DNA from: Alphaproteobacteria bacterium MarineAlpha9_Bin7
GTDB lineage: Bacteria; Pseudomonadota; Alphaproteobacteria; UBA7887
Assembly (NCBI GenBank): GCA_002938115.1
Contig: PTKD01000008.1
Location: 1 to 19,241 of the forward strand
DNA length: 19,241 bases
Direction: 5' to 3'
Position numbers and translations under genes: made by a program. A model generated the notes under the pieces. It saw nothing but the letters and a program-made list of their open reading frames with translations, did no database searches and was not told the DNA's origin. This document shows, one piece after another, positions 1-8,174 of the stretch. Numbering within the stretch: position 1 is the first letter of the stretch; each line of letters opens with the position of its first letter.

Positions 1-89
1 TCGTTCCAGCCTTGCCCTGATTGATCGTTTATCGAAAATGGTGACGGTGGTTTTTGGAGTTAGGCGGAATAGGTAACAACCGTTGGTAA

Positions 90-2000
90 ATGATAGGGAC
101 CAGATGTATGCATACCGCGTCAAATTCTATTTTACTTAGTGCAACGATTGCGGCGTTGCTTTCGGTGATATCTCCGGTCGGTGCTGTTGTCGAGCCTGAA
201 ACAGGTGCGGAGTGGGTTGCAAGCGCCGATGAACCGGGACCTGATGTTCCTCCGGTGGGTAGATCGTTGTTTGATTACCTTTTTACTGAACGAATCAATG
301 GTAGCGCCGAGTATCGCGTTCCATTTCCATTCGAAAAATTGACTGCGCAAATCGAAATGTATCTACGCGCGACTTCAACTCGGTCGTTGCAAAAGGTGTT
401 GATCCCATTGGGTCGTTCTCTGCAAAGGAATGCGGCCAGCCCCCATTTTTTTAAATCTCCTCGGGCCGTAGTAGCCGCTGAGGCCAATCCGGCCCCGGTG
501 CCAGGAGAACCTCTTGTCGTGCTTAAGGACCGCCTTTATCTGGGTTATCAACCAAGCGCCGCGGCGATTGAAGTCATCAGTTATAATGAGGCTGCAGGAA
601 GATTTGAGTTTCAGATCGTTGAGGACTATCGGCCCGGTGGCAAACCAAAGGTGTACTACGCGGAGCGCTCTATTTGTCTTGGATGCCATCAGAATCATGC
701 CCCAATTTTTGCAATTCAACCCTGGGATGAATCCAACTCCAATCCAAGTGTCTCTACACTTCTGAGGCGCGAACAACCCAACTTTTACGGCATTCCATCT
801 TTTACTGGCATTGATATACCTGGCCTCATTGGTCTTTCTGCGGATCGGGCCAATTTATTTTCGACATATCAACTGATTTGGCGCGAGGGTTGCGGTGCGA
901 ACGATACTGCAGAATCTACAAAATGCCGAGCCAACGCATTACTTGCTGCGCTTCGCTATCGTCTAGCAGCAGATACGCATGCTGGTACGCGGCAAGATGA
1001 AGCTAGATCTACCCTCGTAGCCCGATTTCGTGAGACCTGGCCCGAAAACTGGCCGACTGGGATTGCTATTCCGTCACGTGAGTTACCCGACCTCGACCCA
1101 TTCGGGAGCGCAAAGACTTATTTAGGCAATGGCGCAATCAGGGAAGTTGATATTCTGGAAAACTTGGTTCCCATTGACGTTGTTTCGATTGATGATGAAT
1201 ACGAACCTTTGTATCCGAGGGCTCCCTTAGAAGTGTGGGATTTGCCGCGTCGCATGCTGGGTGGCGCCGCAATGGAACCGAGCTGGTTGGACGAATTTAT
1301 AGCCGGCCTCGGTGAGTTTCTAGTGCCTCAAGATATTGAGCTATTCGACCAGCTTCTCGCGGAGAACGGCGGCGCTGTACTGCAATATAATGCACCCTGT
1401 GAGATTAAAGTCATTCCAAACGCCCTAGTAGATACCATGTTGTCGTTTTCTTGTCGCGATGTTGAAGCTATGCCAACTTTGTTTTCTGCCGAGGTGCGAG
1501 TTCAGCTAGATGATGGAGAGTTAATAGACGGTTTGATAAAAAAATTACGAATAGACCCTTATGGCCCAGCAGGGCCGTTAAAGGCAGTAGATGGTAAGGC
1601 GCGTCAGACTGAAAACAGTTGGCGTCTGGTTTTGAAGGTACGAGCATCAAATGACCATGCCAGTTTGGGAGAATTGGGGCGCCATCCTCGTATCAATGCG
1701 CGCCTACCGACCGGAGAATTGATTTCAGAAATTGTTTTGGAGTGGGATGAACCAGATGATTCTGGTCATAACACTGGGTCACTCAGTGTTACGGTATTGA
1801 ACGACATTGACCGGTTGAAGATTGCTGTGGCAAATCTAGCGACTCAGAGTGAAAATGGCCTTTCAGATGCATTGGTAGCGGGATCGTTTCGGCGTTCGGC
1901 CCTTTTGCCACCGTTGTTAGAGTCTCTCGGTATGGCACCAGTGACATGGTGTTGTTTGAATGAAGAAGGATTCCCGCCGGTAGAAGTTGTTGGCGAATAA
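90..2000 (+). CDS. Exported protein with one haem-c motif, function unknown
   Basis: A 636-residue protein that I do not recognise as a named family. The N-terminus looks like a Sec signal peptide: Arg5, a hydrophobic stretch at about residues 13-30, and a plausible cleavage site after Val-Gly-Ala near residue 32. A single CxxCH haem-c motif (C196, C199, H200) lies in SICLGCHQNHAPIF, so a periplasmic c-type haem protein is inferred. The rest shows no clear domain repeats. Further cysteines lie in the middle (REGCG, TKCRA) and near the C-terminus (adjacent Cys-Cys in WCCLNEEG), which could form disulfides. Two starts are possible. ATG 90 keeps the basic n-region. ATG 108 has a better ribosome site (AGGGA at 95-99, 8-nt spacer) but starts with an uncharged n-region. 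The longer form is given. No redox partner or cytochrome biogenesis gene is adjacent. The reading frame is secure; the role is open. Confidence 0.8.
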   Translation: MIGTRCMHTASNSILLSATIAALLSVISPVGAVVEPETGAEWVASADEPGPDVPPVGRSLFDYLFTERINGSAEYRVPFPFEKLTAQIEMYLRATSTRSLQKVLIPLGRSLQRNAASPHFFKSPRAVVAAEANPAPVPGEPLVVLKDRLYLGYQPSAAAIEVISYNEAAGRFEFQIVEDYRPGGKPKVYYAERSICLGCHQNHAPIFAIQPWDESNSNPSVSTLLRREQPNFYGIPSFTGIDIPGLIGLSADRANLFSTYQLIWREGCGANDTAESTKCRANALLAALRYRLAADTHAGTRQDEARSTLVARFRETWPENWPTGIAIPSRELPDLDPFGSAKTYLGNGAIREVDILENLVPIDVVSIDDEYEPLYPRAPLEVWDLPRRMLGGAAMEPSWLDEFIAGLGEFLVPQDIELFDQLLAENGGAVLQYNAPCEIKVIPNALVDTMLSFSCRDVEAMPTLFSAEVRVQLDDGELIDGLIKKLRIDPYGPAGPLKAVDGKARQTENSWRLVLKVRASNDHASLGELGRHPRINARLPTGELISEIVLEWDEPDDSGHNTGSLSVTVLNDIDRLKIAVANLATQSENGLSDALVAGSFRRSALLPPLLESLGMAPVTWCCLNEEGFPPVEVVGE

Positions 2001-2086
2001 AATCATTAATTTCTCAGCAGTGTTGAGGGATGATCAACGTCGTGGCATGTTGACGCATTGACACTTTTACGACGGCCATCGGAGCA

Positions 2087-3211
2087 ATGTCGGATTTCGA
2101 AGAATATCTGTCGCAGCGGACTGATAGCTATTTCAAGCGGACTCGTGAGATCGTCCGTTGTCACGGTGATCGCAGGGTGACCTATGCGGTGTTTATGCGA
2201 CGACCTGTAATATTTTGCCCACGCCTAGCTGTGGATTGGCTTGAAGAGGCCGCGCGTGAGCGTTCAACACATTTCGACATCGAGCTGTGTTTTGAGGAGG
2301 GGGAACGTGTGGGTGCCGGAGAGCCGTTATTGTATGTGTCGGGACAGATGTCAGATTTAGTGGATCTAGAAACCATCTATCTTCAGCGACTTGGCGCGCC
2401 TTGCGTGGCTGCATATAACGCGTACCAAATGTGTACTGACCTACCACAAGTACAATTTCTGGCAATGGACGCACGCCACTGTGCGGGTGATGGGATGGTC
2501 GATCTGATGGCGTACGCAGCCAGCGTCGCTTCGGCGCGCGCGACAGCTGATTGTGGTGCGTTAGGGTTTGTGGCGGGTGCAAATGACAGGACGGCGCATT
2601 ATTTTGGACAATCACAGGGTTTCGGCACTATGCCGCATGCTTTGATAGGCTATGCTGGGTCAACTGTGCGTGCGGCCGAGTTGTTTCGCGAGACTTTTCC
2701 TGAGGCTCCGCTGACAGTTTTGGTAGATTATTATGGCAGGGAGGTTACTGATGGCATCGCCGTTTGTAATCGGTTTGCTGACCTGGCTACTGAGGGACGG
2801 TTGAGCCTTCGATTAGATACCCATGGCGGTCGATTCGTCGAAGGCCTTGATACCGCTACTTCGTACGATATTTTGGAGCAACAGGTTCCGGAAGCCACCC
2901 GGACGTATCGCACAGAAACAGAGTTACGGTGGTTGGTGGGCACCGGAGTGACAGCGGCCGCATTGTATCACTTACGTGCCAACCTTGATGCGGCTGGGTT
3001 TGGGCAGGTTCAAATTGTTGCCAGTTCAGGGTTCAACCCAGCTAAATGCCGGCTTATGTCGCAGGTTAAAGCCCCTATTGATGCAATCGGTACCGGTTCC
3101 TTCCTACCTGAAAATTGGTCTGAGACCTATGCGACAGCTGATATCGTAGCATATGACGGCGCTGCCGAAGTGAAAGTAGGAAGAGAATTTCTTTTGCAAA
3201 AAAAGGTGTAG
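2087..3211 (+). CDS. Nicotinate phosphoribosyltransferase-like protein
   Basis: A 374-residue protein resembling type II phosphoribosyltransferases of the nicotinate phosphoribosyltransferase (NAPRTase) group, which join nicotinate and PRPP to give nicotinate mononucleotide in NAD salvage. Visible family signatures are GTMPHAL (180-186, where H184 matches the position of the phosphorylated His of classical PncB), RLDTHGG (242-248, at the place of the usual RLDSGD-type motif), IVASSGFN (310-317) and AIGTGSFLP (333-341). It is somewhat shorter than E. coli PncB (about 400 residues), and the RLDTHGG variant marks a divergent subgroup, so the exact substrate is inferred. Translation starts at ATG 2087 behind GGAG at 2081-2084. 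The next full-size gene is nadE, the last step of NAD synthesis, which supports a role in pyridine nucleotide salvage. No convincing promoter was seen in the 86-nt gap upstream. Confidence 0.85.
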   Translation: MSDFEEYLSQRTDSYFKRTREIVRCHGDRRVTYAVFMRRPVIFCPRLAVDWLEEAARERSTHFDIELCFEEGERVGAGEPLLYVSGQMSDLVDLETIYLQRLGAPCVAAYNAYQMCTDLPQVQFLAMDARHCAGDGMVDLMAYAASVASARATADCGALGFVAGANDRTAHYFGQSQGFGTMPHALIGYAGSTVRAAELFRETFPEAPLTVLVDYYGREVTDGIAVCNRFADLATEGRLSLRLDTHGGRFVEGLDTATSYDILEQQVPEATRTYRTETELRWLVGTGVTAAALYHLRANLDAAGFGQVQIVASSGFNPAKCRLMSQVKAPIDAIGTGSFLPENWSETYATADIVAYDGAAEVKVGREFLLQKKV

Positions 3212-3296
3212 TTTGAGCTGTCGTAAATTTTTAAATAAGGGGAAGGGATACAAAGGTAACGGCGGTTTTACCTATATTCATTAAGGAGCAAAAATT

Positions 3297-3347
3297 ATGG
3301 TTCGTTCAGAGCCGGTTTTACATGTAGATGTCAAGTTCTGGTATTAA
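3297..3347 (+). CDS. Possible 16-residue small ORF or leader peptide
   Basis: In the 263-nt spacer between the phosphoribosyltransferase gene and nadE, AAGGAG (3283-3288) stands 8 nt before an ATG that opens a 16-codon frame, MVRSEPVLHVDVKFWY, ending in TAA. This is among the best ribosome-binding sites in the window, whereas nadE itself has none visible. A short, aromatic-ended peptide just ahead of a biosynthetic gene could be a leader peptide that affects downstream expression, a small protein, or chance. A weak inverted repeat (GGTAA/TTACC) sits just upstream, at about 3255-3272. No RiPP-type maturase or other partner is nearby. The ORF and its ribosome site are directly visible; any function is speculative. 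Confidence 0.35.
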   Translation: MVRSEPVLHVDVKFWY

Positions 3348-3474
3348 TTACTCTGATCTGACTAGGGCGTTTGGAATAGGTAGCGCCAATCACAAATACT
3401 AGTCTGGCAAACATCTGCGGTGCCATGAGCGGCATTAAACACTTTTTTCAGCCAATTCTTTTAACACTGAAACT

Positions 3475-5139
3475 ATGACAGATCATCTTCGAATAGCGTT
3501 AGCACAACTAAACCCGGTGGTTGGTGACATCGAGGGCAATATGGCGATGTTGATTAACTCACGCGAGGAGGCAGCGCGAAAGGGTGTTGAGCTGCTAGTG
3601 GCTAGTGAACTTTTCGTCACTGGTTATCCGCCAGAAGATCTAGTGCTACGGAGAGCATTTATTTCTAAGGTTGAAGAAGCAGTGCTCCATCTAGCTGCAA
3701 AAACTGGAGACGCTGGTCCTGGCCTTCTCATTGGCGCTCCGTGGCGGGACGAAGGGAAACTCTATAATGCCGCACTTTTGCTGGATGAGGGCAAAGTAAC
3801 CGCCCGTAGATATAAGCACGAATTACCCAACTATGGTGTTTTTGATGAGCAAAGAATCTTTGAAGCTGGCCCACTGGCAGGCCCGGTGTCTTTTCGTGGC
3901 GTCCGACTGGGGGTCATGCTTTGCGAGGATATGTGGTTTGAGGATGTCTCAGAAACACTTGCAGAATCAGGTGCGCAAATACTAATTGTGTTGAATGGGT
4001 CACCGTACGAAAAAGATAAGGATGATGTTCGTCTCAACTTAGCTGTTTCGCGTGTGGTGGAAACTGGCCTTCCTCTCATTTACGTCAACCAGGTGGGCGG
4101 ACAAGACGAACTGGTTTTTGATGGTGGATCCTTCGTGCTTGACAGTGATCAAACTCTTCGTGTTCAGGCGGTTTGCTGGGGTCTGGCCCAAGAGGTGAGT
4201 GATTGGTCCCGCTCACCGGACGGTGGATGGTGTTGTGCTGACGGGAATCGGGCTCCCGGAGTAACCGGGATTGAAGCCGTTTATTTGGCAATGTTGGTGG
4301 GCCTCAGGGATTATGTCGATAAGAACCGGTTTCCGGGGCTTATTGTGGGTATGTCCGGCGGCATTGATTCTGCCTTGTCTGCTGCAGTGGCAGTTGATGC
4401 CCTAGGTCCTAGTCGTGTGCGCTGCGTGCGTATGCCGTCACGTTATTCCTCCGACCACAGCCTAGAGGATGCTAGGTCCTGCGCAGAGTTGCTGTCTGTA
4501 GCCTGCGATACCATTCCTATCGAGGAAGCGCACCGGGCATTCGAGTCCATGCTTGCCGAACAGTTCTCTGGGCACGATGCAAATGAGGCGGAAGAGAATA
4601 TTCAGGCGAGAGTTCGAGGTTTGATCCTAATGGCCCTTTCCAATAAATGGGGTCATATGGTTCTAACCACCGGCAATAAGTCAGAAATGTCCGTGGGATA
4701 TGCTACTTTGTATGGTGACATGTGTGGTGGTTTTTCCGTTCTTAAAGATGTTTATAAAACAGCTGTTTACCAGCTAGCGGAATGGAGAAATCGGTTCTGG
4801 CTTGATGGTTTTAAGGGTCCGTCTGGCCTCGTAATTCCAGAAAATATCATTACCAAGGAACCGTCCGCCGAGTTGCGGCCAAACCAGAGGGACCAGGACA
4901 GCCTGCCAGCCTATGATCAACTAGATGATATCTTGCAGAGCCTCGTCGAGGATGAGCTTAGTATTGAGGAGATATGCGCGCGAGGTCATGATGTGGAAAT
5001 CGTGACTCGAATTCGCCGATTGCTCTATATAGCGGAGTATAAGCGTCGGCAAGGCCCCCCGGGGGTGAAAATTACTCGGCGGGCCTTTGGGCGTGACCGT
5101 CGCTATCCAATTACTAATGGGTTTTTAGGTGCAGAATGA
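3475..5139 (+). CDS. nadE: Glutamine-dependent NAD+ synthetase
   Basis: A 554-residue two-domain enzyme that converts nicotinate adenine dinucleotide to NAD+ in the cytoplasm, using ATP and ammonia released from glutamine. The N-terminal nitrilase-type glutaminase domain (about 1-245) shows the expected triad: E45 in ASELFVTGYP, K114 in RRYKHELPN and C150 in VMLCEDMW. The C-terminal synthetase domain (about 265-554) has the ATP PP-loop SGGIDS (294-299) and TTGNKSE (398-404). Length and architecture match the glutamine-dependent family rather than the short ammonia-dependent form. The start at ATG 3475 is chosen because MTDHLRIALAQLNPVVGD matches family N-termini. It lacks an obvious Shine-Dalgarno sequence (AACACTGAAACT precedes it). 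cysS begins 16 nt after its stop, so the two are probably co-transcribed. Confidence 0.97.
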   Translation: MTDHLRIALAQLNPVVGDIEGNMAMLINSREEAARKGVELLVASELFVTGYPPEDLVLRRAFISKVEEAVLHLAAKTGDAGPGLLIGAPWRDEGKLYNAALLLDEGKVTARRYKHELPNYGVFDEQRIFEAGPLAGPVSFRGVRLGVMLCEDMWFEDVSETLAESGAQILIVLNGSPYEKDKDDVRLNLAVSRVVETGLPLIYVNQVGGQDELVFDGGSFVLDSDQTLRVQAVCWGLAQEVSDWSRSPDGGWCCADGNRAPGVTGIEAVYLAMLVGLRDYVDKNRFPGLIVGMSGGIDSALSAAVAVDALGPSRVRCVRMPSRYSSDHSLEDARSCAELLSVACDTIPIEEAHRAFESMLAEQFSGHDANEAEENIQARVRGLILMALSNKWGHMVLTTGNKSEMSVGYATLYGDMCGGFSVLKDVYKTAVYQLAEWRNRFWLDGFKGPSGLVIPENIITKEPSAELRPNQRDQDSLPAYDQLDDILQSLVEDELSIEEICARGHDVEIVTRIRRLLYIAEYKRRQGPPGVKITRRAFGRDRRYPITNGFLGAE

Positions 5140-5155
5140 GCGGCTTGGCCGGCAC

Positions 5156-6544
5156 ATGATACTGCATCTGTACAACACGCTACATCGTGCAAAAATGGAG
5201 TTCGTGCCACTAGATGAGGAACACGTGCGCGTTTATGTATGTGGTCCAACTGTCTATGACGACATCCACGTGGGAAATGCTCGTCCTATTATTGTCTTTG
5301 ACGTGCTGTATCGCCTACTGCAGGAGATGTATCCCCGTGTCACCTACGTTCGAAATATTACTGATGTTGACGATAAAATTATGGACCGCGCTGCCGGCAG
5401 GGGTGAAGGGATTAACGATCTCACCGAGCGTACGATCCTGCAGTTCCATAAGGACGTGGAGGCCCTCGGAAATTTGAAACCGAGTATTGAACCACGCGCG
5501 ACAGATCACATCGATGATATGATAAGAATGATTGATGTGCTGATTTCACAAAGATTTGCCTACATGGCTGAGAAGCATGTCTTATTTCACGTCCCGACAT
5601 TGGCAGATTATGGACGATTGTCAGGCCGCAATCGTGGCGAACTAGTTGCTGGCGCACGTGTTGAGATTGCTCCTTACAAGAAGGATCCAGCTGATTTCGT
5701 TCTCTGGAAGCCGTCCACTGAAAAACAAGTGGGTTGGGAATCACCATGGGGCCGTGGTCGACCGGGCTGGCATATTGAATGCTCTGCGATGAGCACCAAA
5801 TATTTTGGACCAGACTTTGACATTCATGGTGGCGGTGAGGATTTGATTTTTCCGCACCACGAAAATGAACTTGCACAGTGTCGATGTGCTCACCCCGATT
5901 CTTCCTTTGTTCAATACTGGCTGCATAACGGTTACCTTCAATCTGAAGGTCAAAAGATGTCAAAATCGACTGGCAATTTCTACACTGTCAAAGAAATTCT
6001 TGGGGAGGGAGAAAGAGAAAAAATGTGGCGCGGGGAGTCGATCCGCCTGATGATGCTTGGAACTCACTATCGTCGATCACTAGACTTTACTAAAAAGGGT
6101 TTGGAGGATGCAAAACGAAAATTAGACCGGTGGTATCGGGTGCTTGGTGATTTCAAACCTGAGGTCGTATCTCCCAATGAAGAAGTAATGGAAGCATTAT
6201 GCGACGATCTTAATACACCGAGAACGCTGGCAATTATGGACGCTCTTTGCAGTCGAATTTCGGCTGGAAGGGAGGAAGCATCAGAGGCGAGGGGATCTTT
6301 GTACGCTGGAGCAAGAGTACTCGGCTTACTGCAATACGACAACGAGGCATGGTTCCAGGGCGTCATGTCCACCGATGCTTATGAGGAGGGCGACGGTATC
6401 GAGTCCTTGATAGCGCAGCGTCTTGCGGCTCGCCAGGAACGGAATTTTGATGCTGCTGATTCAATTCGCAATACCCTTTTACACCGAGGTGTGGTTTTAG
6501 AGGATAAGCCGGATGGTACGACTATCTGGCGGCGTACGACGTAG
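5156..6544 (+). CDS. cysS: Cysteinyl-tRNA synthetase
   Basis: Class I aminoacyl-tRNA synthetase that charges tRNA-Cys. From ATG 5156 the protein has 462 residues. It shows the HIGH-type motif HVGN (38-41), KMSKS (267-271) and the zinc ligands C29, C209, H234 and E238; the last three fall at the same numbers as in E. coli CysRS. The frame stays open upstream to a GTG at 5129 that overlaps the nadE stop, giving 471 residues. The ATG is preferred because MILHLYNTLHRAKMEFVPL aligns with the start of other CysRS proteins, and the extra nine residues look like translated nadE end. Neither start has a strong ribosome site, so translational coupling to nadE (16-nt gap) is likely. Confidence 0.97.
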   Translation: MILHLYNTLHRAKMEFVPLDEEHVRVYVCGPTVYDDIHVGNARPIIVFDVLYRLLQEMYPRVTYVRNITDVDDKIMDRAAGRGEGINDLTERTILQFHKDVEALGNLKPSIEPRATDHIDDMIRMIDVLISQRFAYMAEKHVLFHVPTLADYGRLSGRNRGELVAGARVEIAPYKKDPADFVLWKPSTEKQVGWESPWGRGRPGWHIECSAMSTKYFGPDFDIHGGGEDLIFPHHENELAQCRCAHPDSSFVQYWLHNGYLQSEGQKMSKSTGNFYTVKEILGEGEREKMWRGESIRLMMLGTHYRRSLDFTKKGLEDAKRKLDRWYRVLGDFKPEVVSPNEEVMEALCDDLNTPRTLAIMDALCSRISAGREEASEARGSLYAGARVLGLLQYDNEAWFQGVMSTDAYEEGDGIESLIAQRLAARQERNFDAADSIRNTLLHRGVVLEDKPDGTTIWRRTT

Positions 6545-6590
6545 TGGCGCAAGTCTTTTGGTTGTTGTGGGAGCGCGAGTCTGAAGTCTA

Positions 6591-7382
6591 ATGTCTGATA
6601 ACTCTACGATTGAGAATCTTGGCGCTCCAAACTGTGACTCCAGAAACAGCATGCGCGGCCCAACGGTCGTGCTCATCGAACCACAGTTGGGTGAGAACAT
6701 CGGTACTACTGCGCGTGCAATGTTTAATTTTGGGCTCGGAGATTTGCGTTTGGTCCGCCCCAGAAAGGGCTGGAAAAACGACCAGGCATTTGCGGCGGCT
6801 TCCGGAGCAGATGTCCTTTTGTCGCAAGTACAGATTTTTGATCGCACCCAAGAAGCGATCTCTGATTTGCATAAAGTTTATGCTACGACGGGTCGCCCGC
6901 GCGACATGACCCAGGATCTCATATTACCTGCTGATGCAGGGCGGGCGATGCGCGTGAGCGACATATCAGGAGAACTGTCGGGTGTATTATTTGGTCCTGA
7001 AAGAAGTGGGCTAACAAACAACGATTTGACTTTTGCCGATGCGGTAATTTCTATTCCTGCCAATCCAAATTTCAAATCGTTGAATTTGGCTATGGCTGTG
7101 TTGTTAATAGCTTACGAGTGGTTTTCTGGCATCGATGCTGATTTTGATCACACAACGGTGGCTGGCAATAGGTCCGCAACCAAGGAGGAACTACAGGGTT
7201 TTTTTGATCACCTTGAGGGAGCGCTTGACGATTGCGGCTTTCTCCGAGTCCAGGAAAAGCGCCCCCACATGATACGCAACATTCGCAATATATTTCAGAG
7301 AGCGCATCTGAGTGAACAAGAGGTTCGTACCCTTCGAGGAGTAATCTCGGGGCTCGTTAACCACCCCTCAGACGGATCGTAG
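6591..7382 (+). CDS. trmJ: tRNA (cytidine/uridine-32-2'-O)-methyltransferase, TrmJ type
   Basis: A 263-residue SPOUT-class (SpoU) RNA 2'-O-ribose methyltransferase of the TrmJ/LasT group, expected to methylate position 32 of the tRNA anticodon loop with S-adenosylmethionine. The three family motifs are present: motif 1 ENIGTTARAMFNFG (about 35-48, with the catalytic Arg), motif 2 LFGPERSGLTNND (about 133-145) and motif 3 IPANPNFKSLNLAMAV (155-170), which form the knotted cofactor site. The C-terminal part (about 190-260) is the usual TrmJ helical extension. The first 20 residues are not conserved, and a later ATG at 6651 (MRGPTVVLIEPQLGEN) would also work; no start has a clear Shine-Dalgarno sequence. 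The gene lies 46 nt after cysS and ends just before the rpsD promoter. Exact substrate specificity is inferred from the family. Confidence 0.92.
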   Translation: MSDNSTIENLGAPNCDSRNSMRGPTVVLIEPQLGENIGTTARAMFNFGLGDLRLVRPRKGWKNDQAFAAASGADVLLSQVQIFDRTQEAISDLHKVYATTGRPRDMTQDLILPADAGRAMRVSDISGELSGVLFGPERSGLTNNDLTFADAVISIPANPNFKSLNLAMAVLLIAYEWFSGIDADFDHTTVAGNRSATKEELQGFFDHLEGALDDCGFLRVQEKRPHMIRNIRNIFQRAHLSEQEVRTLRGVISGLVNHPSDGS

Positions 7383-7396
7383 TGTGCCTATAGTGG

Positions 7397-7424
7397 TTGA
7401 CTGACCAAGCTCTGTCCGTATAGT
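7397..7424 (+). promoter_or_regulatory. Sigma70-like promoter for rpsD
   Basis: TTGACT (7397-7402) and TATAGT (7419-7424) are separated by 16 bp. Each differs from the sigma70 consensus at one position. Transcription would start near 7431, giving an rpsD leader of about 50 nt, and the promoter would free S4 expression from the trmJ side. TATAGTG also occurs at 7389-7395, a near-copy of the -10 segment 30 bp upstream. Assigned by inspection only. Confidence 0.6.
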
Positions 7425-7480
7425 GCGCCACGCTGTTGGACGGCAAGCGAACGTCGCCCAGCTAAACATTTGGAGTATTT

Positions 7481-8095
7481 ATGAGCAAAAGAACAAGCTC
7501 AAAGCATAAGATTGACCGTCGGCTTTCCGTCAATTTATGGGGTAGGCCAAAAAGCCCGTTCAACAAACGAGACTATCCCCCTGGTCAGCATGGTCAACGT
7601 CGCCGTAAAGTATCGGATTTTGGCACCCAGCTGAGGGCCAAGCAGAAGCTTCGTGGTTATTACGGCAATATTAACGAAAGACAATTTCGACGCATTTATG
7701 CAGAAGCAGTTCAGGCTAAAGGTGATACTAGTGAGCATCTGATCGGGCTGTTGGAGAGACGTTTAGATATTATCGTGTATAGGATGTTATTTGTGCCAAC
7801 CGTATTTGCGGCACGTCAATTGATCAATCACGGCCACGTTATGGTAAATGGAAAAAGGGTAAATATTCCCAGTTACCGGGCTAAGGAGGGTGATGAAGTC
7901 GAGATCCGCCAAAAATCCAAACAACACCCGATAGTACTTGAATCCGTACAGACTCCGGAACGTGATGTGCCAGACTACATCGAAACAGATTTTGAAAAGC
8001 TAAAGGGGACATTCGTGCGTATTCCGATGTTGACGGATGTGCCATATCCGGTTCAGATGGAACCCAATTTGGTCATTGAATATTATTCTCGCTAA
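7481..8095 (+). CDS. rpsD: 30S ribosomal protein S4
   Basis: A 204-residue primary 16S rRNA-binding protein that nucleates assembly of the 30S subunit. It is recognised from end to end: the basic N-terminus (MSKRTSSKHKIDRRL), the PPGQHGQRRRK segment (33-43) and an S4 RNA-binding domain (about 92-155, ERRLDIIVYR to VEIRQKS). There is no cysteine, so it is the zinc-free form, which is common in alphaproteobacteria. Translation starts at ATG 7481 behind TTGGAG a few bases upstream. The gene is monocistronic here, with its own promoter upstream and a strong hairpin terminator directly downstream, instead of lying in the alpha ribosomal operon as in E. coli. The autoregulatory S4 binding site known from E. 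coli was not recognisable in the short leader. Confidence 0.98.
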   Translation: MSKRTSSKHKIDRRLSVNLWGRPKSPFNKRDYPPGQHGQRRRKVSDFGTQLRAKQKLRGYYGNINERQFRRIYAEAVQAKGDTSEHLIGLLERRLDIIVYRMLFVPTVFAARQLINHGHVMVNGKRVNIPSYRAKEGDEVEIRQKSKQHPIVLESVQTPERDVPDYIETDFEKLKGTFVRIPMLTDVPYPVQMEPNLVIEYYSR

Positions 8096-8113
8096 ACACT
8101 AGTTCTTAGGTCC

Positions 8114-8142
8114 AAAAAAGCCGCCCAACGAGGCGGCTTTTT
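8114..8142. terminator. Bidirectional intrinsic terminator between rpsD and grxD
   Basis: AGCCGCC (8119-8125) and GGCGGCT (8132-8138) form a perfect 7-bp GC-rich stem with a 6-nt loop. It is flanked by A residues (8114-8118) and T residues (8139-8142) that extend the pairing. The T run ends plus-strand rpsD transcripts; the A run is a U run on the minus strand and ends the purC-grxD operon. Its place between two convergent genes fits this dual role. Confidence 0.92.
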
Positions 8143-8174
8143 ATTGCCAAAGCAGTTGGTATTTTGAATTGATG

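Noticed and set aside
2..76. Open frame of 24 codons entering from the left edge on the plus strand (ending TAA at 74-76), possibly the end of an upstream gene.
   Set aside because: Too short and without a recognisable C-terminal motif; an opposite-strand frame is open there too.
375..776. 133-codon minus-strand frame.
   Set aside because: Antisense to the haem-motif gene, with no ribosome site or family resemblance.
2020..2086. TTGAGG and TTGACG hexamers before the phosphoribosyltransferase gene, considered as -35 boxes.
   Set aside because: No acceptable -10 hexamer at 16-18 bp spacing.
5421..5963. 180-codon minus-strand frame.
   Set aside because: Lies fully antisense to cysS, whose conserved motifs prove the plus-strand reading; no recognisable protein pattern.
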